In this document: piece by piece, positions 37,776 to 44,864 of the stretch
Position numbering within the stretch: the first letter of the stretch is position 1
Layout: each line of letters begins with the position of its first letter
Source: Flavisolibacter tropicus
GTDB lineage: Bacteria > Bacteroidota > Bacteroidia > Chitinophagales > Chitinophagaceae
Direction: 5' to 3'
Assembly (NCBI RefSeq): GCF_001644645.1
Contig: NZ_CP011390.1
Coordinates: 4,398,001 to 4,462,000, forward strand
Length of the DNA: 64,000 nt
The notes under the pieces: model-generated
Seen by the model: only the letters and a program-made list of their open reading frames with translations
Told to the model about the DNA's origin: nothing
Databases searched by the model: none
Program-made: the position numbers and the translations under genes

Positions 37776-38198
37776 TTAGGGCAACAGGCCACCTCCACGG
37801 CGTCCGGGAGCCTTGTCAAATTTGTTTTGCATGCGGTCTTGGCGTAGACGTTTTAGCTCTTCAACAAAATCGTGCTCATAATTAAAAACATCATTACTAC
37901 GCTTTTCACCCATAATAGGCTTAAACTGATCGCGGTAACGAAGTCTTAGATCAACGATCTTTTGTTGCAATACCAGGCGATCGCCACGGTATTGTTGGTT
38001 GGTTTGTCTCAGTTCCTTGAAATAGTTCAAGAAAACCGGAGAAAAACGCTCGGCTTCAGACTTGCTTAAATTCAGTCGTTTTTGGATATACTCGTTCATC
38101 CGCTCCTGAATGCGATCACCAGGTTGTTCTGCATCCTGGGCAAACACAGCAGTTGTGAATGTCAAGAAAAATCCAAGTATGTATAAAATACGTTTCAT
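37776..38198 (-). CDS. Periplasmic Spy/CpxP-like protein of a sigma-factor operon
   Basis: 140 residues with a signal peptide ending in AVFAQ. The mature part is all-helical and charged: RMNEYIQKRLNLSKSEAERFSPVFLNYFKEL followed by long Arg/Gln-rich helices. This is like Spy/CpxP (LTXXQ) proteins, which bind unfolded proteins or dampen envelope-stress signalling. It is the last gene of the operon ECF sigma - membrane protein - this gene (27 bases after the previous stop), which fits an output or feedback role. The Gly-rich tail (RRGGGLLP) is unusual. Confidence 0.75.
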   Translation of the reverse strand: MKRILYILGFFLTFTTAVFAQDAEQPGDRIQERMNEYIQKRLNLSKSEAERFSPVFLNYFKELRQTNQQYRGDRLVLQQKIVDLRLRYRDQFKPIMGEKRSNDVFNYEHDFVEELKRLRQDRMQNKFDKAPGRRGGGLLP

Positions 38199-38225
38199 AA
38201 GTAATACGATTTCCCAAGGGTTAGC

Positions 38226-38972
38226 TTAATTAATAATAGATAATTCTTCGTCGTCTGTTGGTATCTGGGCTAAAAATGCGTCTATCTCTTTTACCGACAC
38301 ATCAGTCAGCATCTTGCTAACCTCAGCAGAGTTTGTTTTGGCTATCTGTTCTGTTGATGTAGCGTCTGTAGACTCAATAAACGAATCCAGATCTTTATTG
38401 CTGATGTTTTTCAGCTTGCTGGCAATCCAGGCTTCAGGAGACGAGGACGGATTAATGCTACTGGGGCGGCTGTTGTAGTAAACCAAGCCACTGATTGCGA
38501 TGACACCGGCTACTAAAGCGGCGGCAGCCACCCTCATCCAGCGGGTACGGTTAAAAGAAACAACTTTTGCTTGCTTCGGAGCTACTTTAGACAATACCTG
38601 TGCGGGTAAGTTGTCAAAATAACCCATTGGTATGTCATAGGGGTTTGTTTTCGGATGCTCTGCTAAAATAGCAGGTAATTCATCTTCCTGAATCAAAGTC
38701 GGAACATCACCTGATAGGGTTGAGAAATAGTTGGAAGGTAGATCGTACGGCATCTTTTTGGAAAGACCAGCCAGTAAGGGCGATAAAGAGGCCAGCTCAT
38801 CTGCCGCTGAATCCACTGCTTCCTCTTGTTTTAGCCTCATAAGTACGGATGCGGCAAAGTTTTCAAAATAACCTTGAGGCACGCTAAAAACGGGCTCCTT
38901 TACGTGTGAGGGTAGGGTACTGTTAAGTTCCCTCAATTCATCGTGTATGTACTTACGGCTGCTCATTTTCAA
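38226..38972 (-). CDS. Membrane protein, candidate anti-sigma factor with three PxxYF repeats
   Basis: 248 residues. One transmembrane helix at about 147-166 (RVAAAALVAGVIAISGLVYY) separates a cytoplasmic N-terminus from a periplasmic C-terminus. The N-terminal part repeats a motif three times: VPQGYFENF (31-39), LPSNYFSTL (78-86) and IPMGYFDNL (114-122), each followed by a short helix. The ZAS-type zinc motif (HxxxCxxC) of common anti-sigma factors is absent. It starts 29 bases after the ECF sigma gene and most likely controls that sigma factor; this is inference from position and membrane topology. Confidence 0.75.
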   Translation of the reverse strand: MKMSSRKYIHDELRELNSTLPSHVKEPVFSVPQGYFENFAASVLMRLKQEEAVDSAADELASLSPLLAGLSKKMPYDLPSNYFSTLSGDVPTLIQEDELPAILAEHPKTNPYDIPMGYFDNLPAQVLSKVAPKQAKVVSFNRTRWMRVAAAALVAGVIAISGLVYYNSRPSSINPSSSPEAWIASKLKNISNKDLDSFIESTDATSTEQIAKTNSAEVSKMLTDVSVKEIDAFLAQIPTDDEELSIIN

Positions 38973-39001
38973 GATTTAAGACGAAAAAAGAGAGATAAGG
39001 T

Positions 39002-39556
39002 TTAATGATTCTTTATATATTCTTCAATTTTTTTTACGGCATGGTGGTAACTGGCTTTAAGCGCTCCTTCACTGGTTTCCAGCACCTTGCTCATCTCTTC
39101 ATAAGGCATTTCATCGTAGTAACGCAGGGTAAATACAAGACGTTGCTTTTCAGGGAGTTGTTGAATAGCCAATTGGAGCTTCCATTCCAATTTGTTAGCA
39201 TCAAAGCTCTGATCGGCCTTTACTTTGTTTTCCAGCCCGCTTTCCACATCACTAAGGCTTATAGCTCCGCGTTTTTTGGCGTTGTCTAAAAAGGTCAGGG
39301 ATTCATTGGTAGCAATACGATAGAGCCAGGTATACAGCTGCGATTCTTCCTTGAAATTCTCCAGACCTCGCCATACCCTTATAAAGACATTTTGTAGTAC
39401 ATCATTGGCGTCATCGTGGTCTACCACCAGCCGGCGAATGTGCCAGTACAAGCGCTCTTGGTATTTTTTTATGATCGCTGTATAGGCGGCTTCTTTGGTG
39501 GTTGGCTCCCGAAAACGTATTAAGAGTTCGGCATCATCTAGTCCTGTCAAAGCCAT
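39002..39556 (-). CDS. ECF-type RNA polymerase sigma factor
   Basis: 184 residues. Region 2 is at about residues 27-95 (YQERLYWHIRRLVVDHDDANDVLQNVFIRVWRGLENF, YTWLYRIATNESLTFL) and region 4 at about 130-180 (LPEKQRLVFTLRYYDEMPYEEMSKVLETSEGALKASYHHAVKKIEEYI). It directs RNA polymerase to a small stress or envelope regulon. It leads the operon with the PxxYF membrane protein and the Spy-like protein. Confidence 0.95.
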   Translation of the reverse strand: MALTGLDDAELLIRFREPTTKEAAYTAIIKKYQERLYWHIRRLVVDHDDANDVLQNVFIRVWRGLENFKEESQLYTWLYRIATNESLTFLDNAKKRGAISLSDVESGLENKVKADQSFDANKLEWKLQLAIQQLPEKQRLVFTLRYYDEMPYEEMSKVLETSEGALKASYHHAVKKIEEYIKNH

Positions 39557-39641
39557 TCGTGTTTGTTTAATTAAGAAGTAAAGATACTTGGTAAGCTACA
39601 AAGAATCGTGCCTTGATGAGCTTTACCAAACCGTTAAAAAC

Positions 39642-39669
39642 AATAATAGCCTCCTTAGAGGCTATTATT
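39642..39669. terminator. Terminator of the transketolase-subunit gene
   Basis: Perfect 12-bp stem AATAATAGCCTC (39642-39653 and 39658-39669) with a four-base loop, 33 bases downstream of the minus-strand stop at 39702. Confidence 0.75.
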
Positions 39670-39701
39670 ACGATAAGTTGAAAAGAGAATAGTTTGACCT
39701 A

Positions 39702-40661
39702 TTATCCGTTTTTACGGGCAATTACCTTTTCAGCGGCTGCAATGATATCAGGAACATCCAGACCGTATTTTTTTAACAATTGGTCTGGTGTACCGCTTTC
39801 ACCAAAAGTGTCTTTAGTGCCAACAAATTCAATTGGTACAGGGAAATTACGGGAAGCTACCTGGGCAATGGCATCGCCTAGGCCACCGATAATATTGTGC
39901 TCTTCTACAGTAACCGCGCAACGGGTTTTGCGTAGGGAGTTTATTACAGCCTCATCATCTAAGGGTTTGATAGTGTGAATGTTGATCACTTCTACACTCA
40001 GACCTTTCTCTTCTAATGCTACACCGGCTTGAATGGCATTCCATACCATGTGACCGCAGGCAAACAGCGTTACATCGGTACCTTCAGAGAAATATTGTGC
40101 TTTCCCAATTACAAAGTCTTCGGGCTTGCTAAAGATGGGCCAGGCCGGGCGACCAAAGCGCAGGTATACAGGACCATGGAATTCGGCAATAGCCATGGTA
40201 GCAGCCTTGGTTTGGTTGTAGTCACAAGGTACAATCACGGTCATGTGAGGCAGCATTTTCATCAGTCCTATATCTTCCAGGATCTGGTGAGTAGCGCCAT
40301 CTTCACCCAAGGTTAAACCTGCGTGCGAAGCGCAGATCTTTACATTTTTACCGCTATAAGCCACACTCTGACGTATCTGGTCGTAAACGCGGCCAGTAGA
40401 GAAGTTGGCAAATGTGGTAGTGAAGGGAATCTTGCCGCCAATGGTCAGTCCTGCTGCAATACCAATCATATTGGCTTCAGCAATACCGCATTGGATAAAG
40501 CGCTCTGGAAACTCTTTAATAAATTGATTCAGCTTTAAGGAGCCTGCCAGGTCGGCGGTCAGGGCTACTACATCGCTATTCTTACGGGCTGCTTCTACGA
40601 TACCGTCGCCAAAGCCGCTACGGGTATCTTTTTTTCCGGTGGATTGAATATCTTTCAGCAT
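39702..40661 (-). CDS. Transketolase, C-terminal subunit (split form)
   Basis: 319 residues covering the pyrimidine-binding and C-terminal domains of transketolase: TRSGFGDGIVEAARKN, FIQCGIAEANMIGIAAGLTIGG (catalytic Glu region), SHAGLTLGEDGATHQILEDIGLM and GTKDTFGESGTPDQLL. The enzyme moves two-carbon units in the pentose phosphate pathway with thiamine diphosphate. In split transketolases the N-terminal subunit is usually the adjacent upstream gene. Here the upstream gene is a receiver protein and the 206-base gap holds no N-terminal half, so the partner must be encoded elsewhere. Confidence 0.93.
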   Translation of the reverse strand: MLKDIQSTGKKDTRSGFGDGIVEAARKNSDVVALTADLAGSLKLNQFIKEFPERFIQCGIAEANMIGIAAGLTIGGKIPFTTTFANFSTGRVYDQIRQSVAYSGKNVKICASHAGLTLGEDGATHQILEDIGLMKMLPHMTVIVPCDYNQTKAATMAIAEFHGPVYLRFGRPAWPIFSKPEDFVIGKAQYFSEGTDVTLFACGHMVWNAIQAGVALEEKGLSVEVINIHTIKPLDDEAVINSLRKTRCAVTVEEHNIIGGLGDAIAQVASRNFPVPIEFVGTKDTFGESGTPDQLLKKYGLDVPDIIAAAEKVIARKNG

Positions 40662-40867
40662 ACGCTTTATTGTGCCGCAAAAGTAATTCTCTCACAAATA
40701 AGATAAAAAAGATAAATAATAAGCGGTTGTTTAAAATCCCAAGTGTTTGAATACTATAGTTTTAAACGAACTCCTGTGGGGTGATTTTCTCATATTATTA
40801 AACTGATTACAACTTAACCAAGTATGTTCACACAAACTAGTGTTGTGAAGTAACATTGGTAATTAGC

Positions 40868-41290
40868 CTATTGCGGAGGACAATAGCTTAGTAGCTCGGA
40901 AGCAGCCGCCAGCAATTGCTCAAAACGGATAGGCTTGGTAATAAAAGCTGCTCCTTTACTTTGAAAAAAAAGCTTATCCATAGCGGAGGAGGAAGTGGAG
41001 AAAACAACAACGGGTAATTTTGAAAAGGTAGGGTCGGCTTGTAAGCGTACAAAGGTTTGTTTGCCATCCAGTTTAGGCATATTGATATCCATTACAATGA
41101 GGCAGGGCAGTTGTTGTGCTGCATGCATTTCCTGAAGAATAGAAATGCCATGTAGGCCATCAAAGGCTTTAATGATCAGGCATTGGGGATCAACCTGTTG
41201 TACAGCTTCAGTAAGAAGTTGTAGATCGTCTGCATCATCGTCAATACACAAAATTGTTCTCGGCTTATTTAACACTTGGGCCATAGTCAC
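40868..41290 (-). CDS. Stand-alone response-regulator receiver protein
   Basis: 140 residues containing only a receiver domain: acidic pocket DDDADD (residues 17-22), phospho-acceptor Asp68 in LIVMDINMPKLDG, switch Thr/Ser in VVFSTSS and Lys in FITKPIRFEQ. There is no output domain, so it works as a phosphate relay or by protein contact (CheY- or Rcp1-like). No kinase is adjacent on this strand. Two direct repeats TATCGGTGAGG (41416, 41437) lie upstream at 126 and 147 bases from the start. Confidence 0.92.
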   Translation of the reverse strand: MTMAQVLNKPRTILCIDDDADDLQLLTEAVQQVDPQCLIIKAFDGLHGISILQEMHAAQQLPCLIVMDINMPKLDGKQTFVRLQADPTFSKLPVVVFSTSSSAMDKLFFQSKGAAFITKPIRFEQLLAAASELLSYCPPQ

Positions 41291-41628
41291 AGGGGCAATT
41301 CTTTTAAGCTAATAAATAAATGAACAGTTTCTCAGACTGGGCAGTACAACTCTTTTTCTCGGAAGCAGAAGAATGGATGGTAAAGGTAGATAGATATAGA
41401 CCGGCCTATTATTTATATCGGTGAGGAGGAGCAAACTATCGGTGAGGCGTAATAGAAAAGGGGGCGAAGTGTTTTCTATTGTAGAACTGTGTGAAGATTT
41501 TTAAATAAAAGCCATTTAAAGCAGAGTGTTGACAAATAAATACTTTAATTAGATCGTAGAAATACGGTTGTTATTTTAGTAAAAAAGAATCATTTTGCAG
41601 GATTCAACACTACCTAAAACCGAACCTT
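41291..41628. other. Divergent regulatory region
   Basis: 338 bases between the receiver gene and the CPP-tail gene. It contains the direct repeat TATCGGTGAGG (41416-41426 and 41437-41447, 21 bases apart), a degenerate copy of the palindrome (41554-41567) and a -7 element TCATTTTG at 41590-41597. A 34-codon frame at 41320-41424 has no other support. Confidence 0.6.
41554..41567 (+). promoter_or_regulatory. Degenerate copy of the CCGTATAAATACGG palindrome
   Basis: TCGTAGAAATACGG, 12 of 14 bases as in the two intact copies and followed by the same TTG. It lies directly upstream of the promoter of the CPP-tail gene, in the position of an activator site. Confidence 0.5.
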
Positions 41629-42003
41629 ATGAGTACAGAATTTTTACAGGCTACTAATCTCATTCCCCTGTCCAAAGCCAAAAAGCTCAAGGATAATTTT
41701 AAACTGAAAAAAAAGGACTTAATTAATCCTAAGATCTCTGTTAAAGATGTAATCCCTGATTCCGAAACCTTTAATCGATCTGCTATTGACAAGTTGTTGG
41801 CCTTGCCTGGTTGCGTAGGTATTCGCATCTATACAGGTATGGATGATGAGGATAAACTCCATTCCATTCTTGTGGGTGTAAATGATAAAGGAGAAGATCT
41901 AATTATTCCAAGTACTACTGCCAGTTTAGCTGGTGAAGAAGGAGAAGTCGTGGAGGATGCTGTTCGCTGTCCGCCCAATTGCCCTCCTTCAACAAATCCT
42001 TAG
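41629..42003 (+). CDS. Small protein with a Cys-Pro-Pro tail, unknown function
   Basis: 124 residues without signal peptide. The N-terminal third is Lys-rich (SKAKKLKDNFKLKKKDL). A conserved-looking core follows (LLALPGCVGIRIYTGMDDEDKLHSILVGVNDKGEDLI), then an acidic stretch and the tail RCPPNCPPSTNP. Two cysteines, each followed by Pro-Pro, at the very C-terminus suggest metal binding, a disulfide or a recognition tail. I do not recognise a named family. It is the first gene of the signalling block and lies 20 bases before the polytopic membrane protein, so the four are probably cotranscribed. Confidence 0.75.
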   Translation: MSTEFLQATNLIPLSKAKKLKDNFKLKKKDLINPKISVKDVIPDSETFNRSAIDKLLALPGCVGIRIYTGMDDEDKLHSILVGVNDKGEDLIIPSTTASLAGEEGEVVEDAVRCPPNCPPSTNP

Positions 42004-42023
42004 TTGGCGCATAACTAGCTAAT

Positions 42024-42671
42024 ATGAACTTCTACATCAGTGCTTTACTAAGCGCTACAATTTTAATAGCTGGCATAATTGGTGGTGTACGCTTCAATCG
42101 TGTACACCATACCTATTATCCTTTATTGTATTTTTTTTGGTTTGCCGGATTTAATGAGTTGTTGAGCACAGGATTGGCAATCAATCATGTGAATACAATA
42201 TTAAATGGGAACGTTTATGTACTATTAGAATCCTTCCTTATTACATGGTACTTTAAAAAAACAGGCATCTTTAAAAAGCCTGTGTTGTTTTATTGCATAC
42301 TAACTGCATTTGGTGTGTTTTGGGTTTTGGAAAATTTTATTTTCAGTACGATACATCAGATGGCTATTTACTATCGTATTTTTTACTCCTTTGTTATTGT
42401 ACTAATGAGTATTCATGCCATCAACCAGTTAATTACAACTAGCCGTGGTTTATTACTTAAAAACTCGTCATTTTTAGTTTGTATTGGATTTATTGCCTTT
42501 TACACTTATAAAGTTATAATTGAGGCCTTTTTCCTTTATGGGCTTTCATCAATTCGATTTCAAATAGTTGTTTTCGATATTTTAGTTTACATCAATCTAG
42601 TTGTTAACTTCATTTATGCATTAGCTGCTTTATGGATGCCCAAGAGACAAGCCTTTACACTGCCATCGTAA
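42024..42671 (+). CDS. Polytopic membrane protein of a signalling operon
   Basis: 215 residues with about seven hydrophobic segments, short loops and no soluble domain: starts MNFYISALLSATILIAGIIG, with others at about residues 35-50, 66-75, 88-105, 115-135, 150-170 and 180-205. There is no recognisable transporter motif. It overlaps the histidine-kinase gene by 40 bases, which couples their translation. Since that kinase has no sensor domain, this protein is a natural candidate for the missing membrane sensor. That role is inference. Confidence 0.75.
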   Translation: MNFYISALLSATILIAGIIGGVRFNRVHHTYYPLLYFFWFAGFNELLSTGLAINHVNTILNGNVYVLLESFLITWYFKKTGIFKKPVLFYCILTAFGVFWVLENFIFSTIHQMAIYYRIFYSFVIVLMSIHAINQLITTSRGLLLKNSSFLVCIGFIAFYTYKVIIEAFFLYGLSSIRFQIVVFDILVYINLVVNFIYALAALWMPKRQAFTLPS

Positions 42672-43378
42672 TAGCCAGTATTATCATTGGTGTGATTATT
42701 ATTTATTTCGTTGTTTCTATTATTAGTCAACAACGTAAAAACTTAGCCTTACATAAACAAAACATCCTAACTGAAATTACGGCTCTTGAAAAAGAACGGG
42801 CTCGCATAGCCGCTGATCTACATGATGAATTAGGGCCACTATTGTCGGCAGTAAAAATGAAGATCAACAGTTTTGAATTGGCTGATGAGGATGATCAGGT
42901 GGAGATCGCTAAAACCAACCAGCATATTGACTCCATGGTTAAGCGGGTGCGCGAAATATCGTTTGACCTGATGCCAAGCGCCTTGTTACGTAAGGGCCTT
43001 ATTGTGGCCATTAAGGAGTTTGCCGATTACATTATGAAGAGCCATGCTTTGCATGTGGAAGTCCGCGCAACAGATTCCTTGAGTCTAGCCGAGCAAAAAG
43101 CGGTTAACCTGTACCGTATTATTCAAGAGGTGATCCATAATACGTTAAAACACGCCAAGGCTAGCCACCTTTCCATTGAGCTACATACTGAAAAAAATAA
43201 GCTAGTGTTGAAAACACAAGATGATGGCGTTGGCTTTAACCCCGATGCCCTAGGTGCCAATACCGGCCTTGGTTTACGCAGTCTGTTGAGCCGTACCGAG
43301 ATCATGAATGGCACTATGTATTTAGATTCTAAAATTGGAGATGGAACATCCTTTACATTTGAAATACCATTAGCATGA
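42632..43378 (+). CDS. Histidine kinase of the HisKA_3 (NarX/DegS-like) type without sensor domain
   Basis: 248 residues. One N-terminal transmembrane helix (about 10-31), a short coiled coil, then the HisKA_3 domain with phospho-acceptor His64 in ARIAADLHDELGPLLSAVK. The ATPase domain follows (YRIIQEVIHNTLKHAKA; DDGVGFNPDALG; GLGLRSLLSRTEIM). No periplasmic or PAS domain is present, so the signal must come from another protein. The stop overlaps the ATG of the response regulator by four bases (ATGA). Confidence 0.95.
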   Translation: MDAQETSLYTAIVIASIIIGVIIIYFVVSIISQQRKNLALHKQNILTEITALEKERARIAADLHDELGPLLSAVKMKINSFELADEDDQVEIAKTNQHIDSMVKRVREISFDLMPSALLRKGLIVAIKEFADYIMKSHALHVEVRATDSLSLAEQKAVNLYRIIQEVIHNTLKHAKASHLSIELHTEKNKLVLKTQDDGVGFNPDALGANTGLGLRSLLSRTEIMNGTMYLDSKIGDGTSFTFEIPLA

Positions 43379-44040
43379 CCCCCACACAAAACCCTATTCG
43401 CATATTACTGGCTGATGATCATGAGATATTCAGAGATGGATTTCGAGTAATGCTGAAGAAGCAAAAAGAGTTTCAGCTGATTGCTGAAGCCGGTAATGGA
43501 AAAGAACTGATAGAAACGGCCCTGCAATGCCAGCCCGACGTAATCGTTACCGATATCAAGATGCCCGAGATGGATGGTATTGAGGCAACTAAAAAGCTAC
43601 AGGCCATACTGCCACAAACAAACGTTATTGCACTCTCTATGTTTGAAGATGAGCACCTGATCGTAGATATGTTAGAGGCAGGGGCTAAAGGGTATTTATT
43701 AAAAAATGCCAATAAAGAAGAGGTATTTGAAGCCCTTAAAACAGTAGCAGATAACGGTACTTATTATTGCAATCATACTACACAGAAACTAGCTCAGCTG
43801 ATTGCAAATAGTGACTACAAACCTGAAAAGAAGTCCGAGAAAATAGTCTTTACAGAGAGAGAGCTGGATGTGATCAAATTGATTTGTCAGCAATATGTAT
43901 CAAAAGAAATTGCTGATAAACTGGGTTTAAGCCCGCGCACCGTTGAGTCGCACCGTGTCAAGATCATGGAAAAGATGGATGTGAAAAATACGGCTGGTAT
44001 TGTTATTTATGCGATACGCGATGGTATTTTTACTATTTAA
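43375..44040 (+). CDS. NarL/LuxR-type response regulator
   Basis: 221 residues. Receiver domain with acidic pocket ADDHE (about 13-17) and phospho-acceptor Asp60 (VTDIKMPEMDG), then a LuxR-type helix-turn-helix: FTERELDVIKLICQQYVSKEIADKLGLSPRTVESHRVKIMEKM. Regulators of this class bind inverted repeats as dimers; the palindrome CCGTATAAATACGG found upstream of neighbouring genes is a fitting target. It is coupled to the kinase by a four-base overlap and is the last gene of the operon. Confidence 0.96.
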   Translation: MTPTQNPIRILLADDHEIFRDGFRVMLKKQKEFQLIAEAGNGKELIETALQCQPDVIVTDIKMPEMDGIEATKKLQAILPQTNVIALSMFEDEHLIVDMLEAGAKGYLLKNANKEEVFEALKTVADNGTYYCNHTTQKLAQLIANSDYKPEKKSEKIVFTERELDVIKLICQQYVSKEIADKLGLSPRTVESHRVKIMEKMDVKNTAGIVIYAIRDGIFTI

Positions 44041-44152
44041 GCCCCTAGGTGTCTCGTAATAGCGTTTTGATGAAACACTGACCTGTATTGTATGGCAGGC
44101 GCTTCATATTTTTTCTCTTTTAATATTTTTTTCCCAGATTTGAATGATACAT

Positions 44153-44166
44153 CCGTATAAATACGG
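44153..44166 (+). promoter_or_regulatory. Palindrome CCGTATAAATACGG, copy 1 (intact)
   Basis: Perfect inverted repeat (CCGTAT/ATACGG around AA) inside a 20-base block (44150-44169) repeated exactly at 44694-44713. It lies 90 bases before the TerB-like gene. Likely operator of the neighbouring response regulator (inference). Confidence 0.65.
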
Positions 44167-44255
44167 TTGATTACCTTTTGCTTTCTACTTAATATAGCAT
44201 TCTGTTTTAGTTAGTCCAATAGCTGTTGAAAAGCCCTTAATCAAATTACCTGCAC

Positions 44256-44690
44256 ATGAACACACAAATAGAAGCCACTCCATGTCTGGCTTTACAGGAA
44301 GGAATTGTAGGCTGTATAGTAGGTGCAATATATTCTAACGGGCATCCGGTAGCAGAAGACTATGATCGAATGTTGGATGCGCTAGCTGGCAGAGAACTTT
44401 TTTTGGAAACAGATATTCTCAAACTGATAAAAAGCCAGGCAGGCTTGCGGTATATATTAGACGAAGATGATTTTTTAAAGTCCTGCTGTGAAAAAATAAC
44501 AGAAGAGTGGAAGCGGGCTGTTTTTACGATGGTTTGCCACCTTCTGATTGATGGAGGGTTTTCCATTGCTTCCGTATCTTATTTAAAAGCATTGAAGAAA
44601 CAATTGAATCTTGCCAACGTAAAAGATATTGTTGAGGTTTTAAAGGAATTACATAAAGATCGCATTACGGAATTGCTTTTTTCGGTTTAG
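44256..44690 (+). CDS. TerB-like helical protein, function unknown
   Basis: 144 residues, no signal peptide, predicted all-helical. Two similar halves are visible: GIVGCIVGAIYSNGHPVAEDYDRMLDALAG and AVFTMVCHLLIDGGFSIASVSYLKALKKQLNL. Such a pattern (helix, xDG turn, then an acidic helix) recalls TerB and related domains, but the usual Asp of the first turn is Asn and the match is only by eye. It has its own upstream region with an intact palindrome and is likely part of the regulon of the adjacent two-component system. Confidence 0.65.
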   Translation: MNTQIEATPCLALQEGIVGCIVGAIYSNGHPVAEDYDRMLDALAGRELFLETDILKLIKSQAGLRYILDEDDFLKSCCEKITEEWKRAVFTMVCHLLIDGGFSIASVSYLKALKKQLNLANVKDIVEVLKELHKDRITELLFSV

Positions 44691-44696
44691 CAGCAT

Positions 44697-44710
44697 CCGT
44701 ATAAATACGG
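44697..44710 (+). promoter_or_regulatory. Palindrome CCGTATAAATACGG, copy 2 (intact)
   Basis: Seven bases after the stop of the TerB-like gene. No protein gene reads rightwards after it before the terminator at 44811, so it either controls a small RNA or is a duplicated site. Confidence 0.6.
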
Positions 44711-44714
44711 TTGT

Positions 44715-44838
44715 TTGGTTTAAAGAAAGCGCTTAACTATGCCCTGAAAATAGTAGTACAGATCTTAAGCAACAATCTCGAATACCAAAACTAACTGTAC
44801 TCTTATACAAAAAGCCAAGTGCATCTGCACTTGGCTTT
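44715..44838 (+). ncRNA. Candidate small RNA gene
   Basis: About 120 bases between the palindrome (44697-44710) and a strong terminator, with no reading frame of note. A regulated promoter plus terminator in a gap otherwise without function suggests a small transcript. No conserved structure other than the terminator can be named, and the exact start is unknown. Confidence 0.25.
44811..44838. terminator. Bidirectional terminator
   Basis: Perfect 13-bp stem AAAGCCAAGTGCA (44811-44823 and 44826-44838). It serves the minus-strand galE ending at 44865 and anything reading rightwards. Confidence 0.85.
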
Positions 44839-44864
44839 CTTATTATGAGGCTTACATTTCTAAA

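Noticed and set aside
40853..40866. GTAACATTGGTAAT, resembling PHO units
   Set aside because: The two units are nine bases apart, not eleven, and the neighbouring genes are unrelated to phosphate.
41320..41424. 34-codon frame before the signalling block
   Set aside because: Overlaps the direct repeat TATCGGTGAGG and has no other support.
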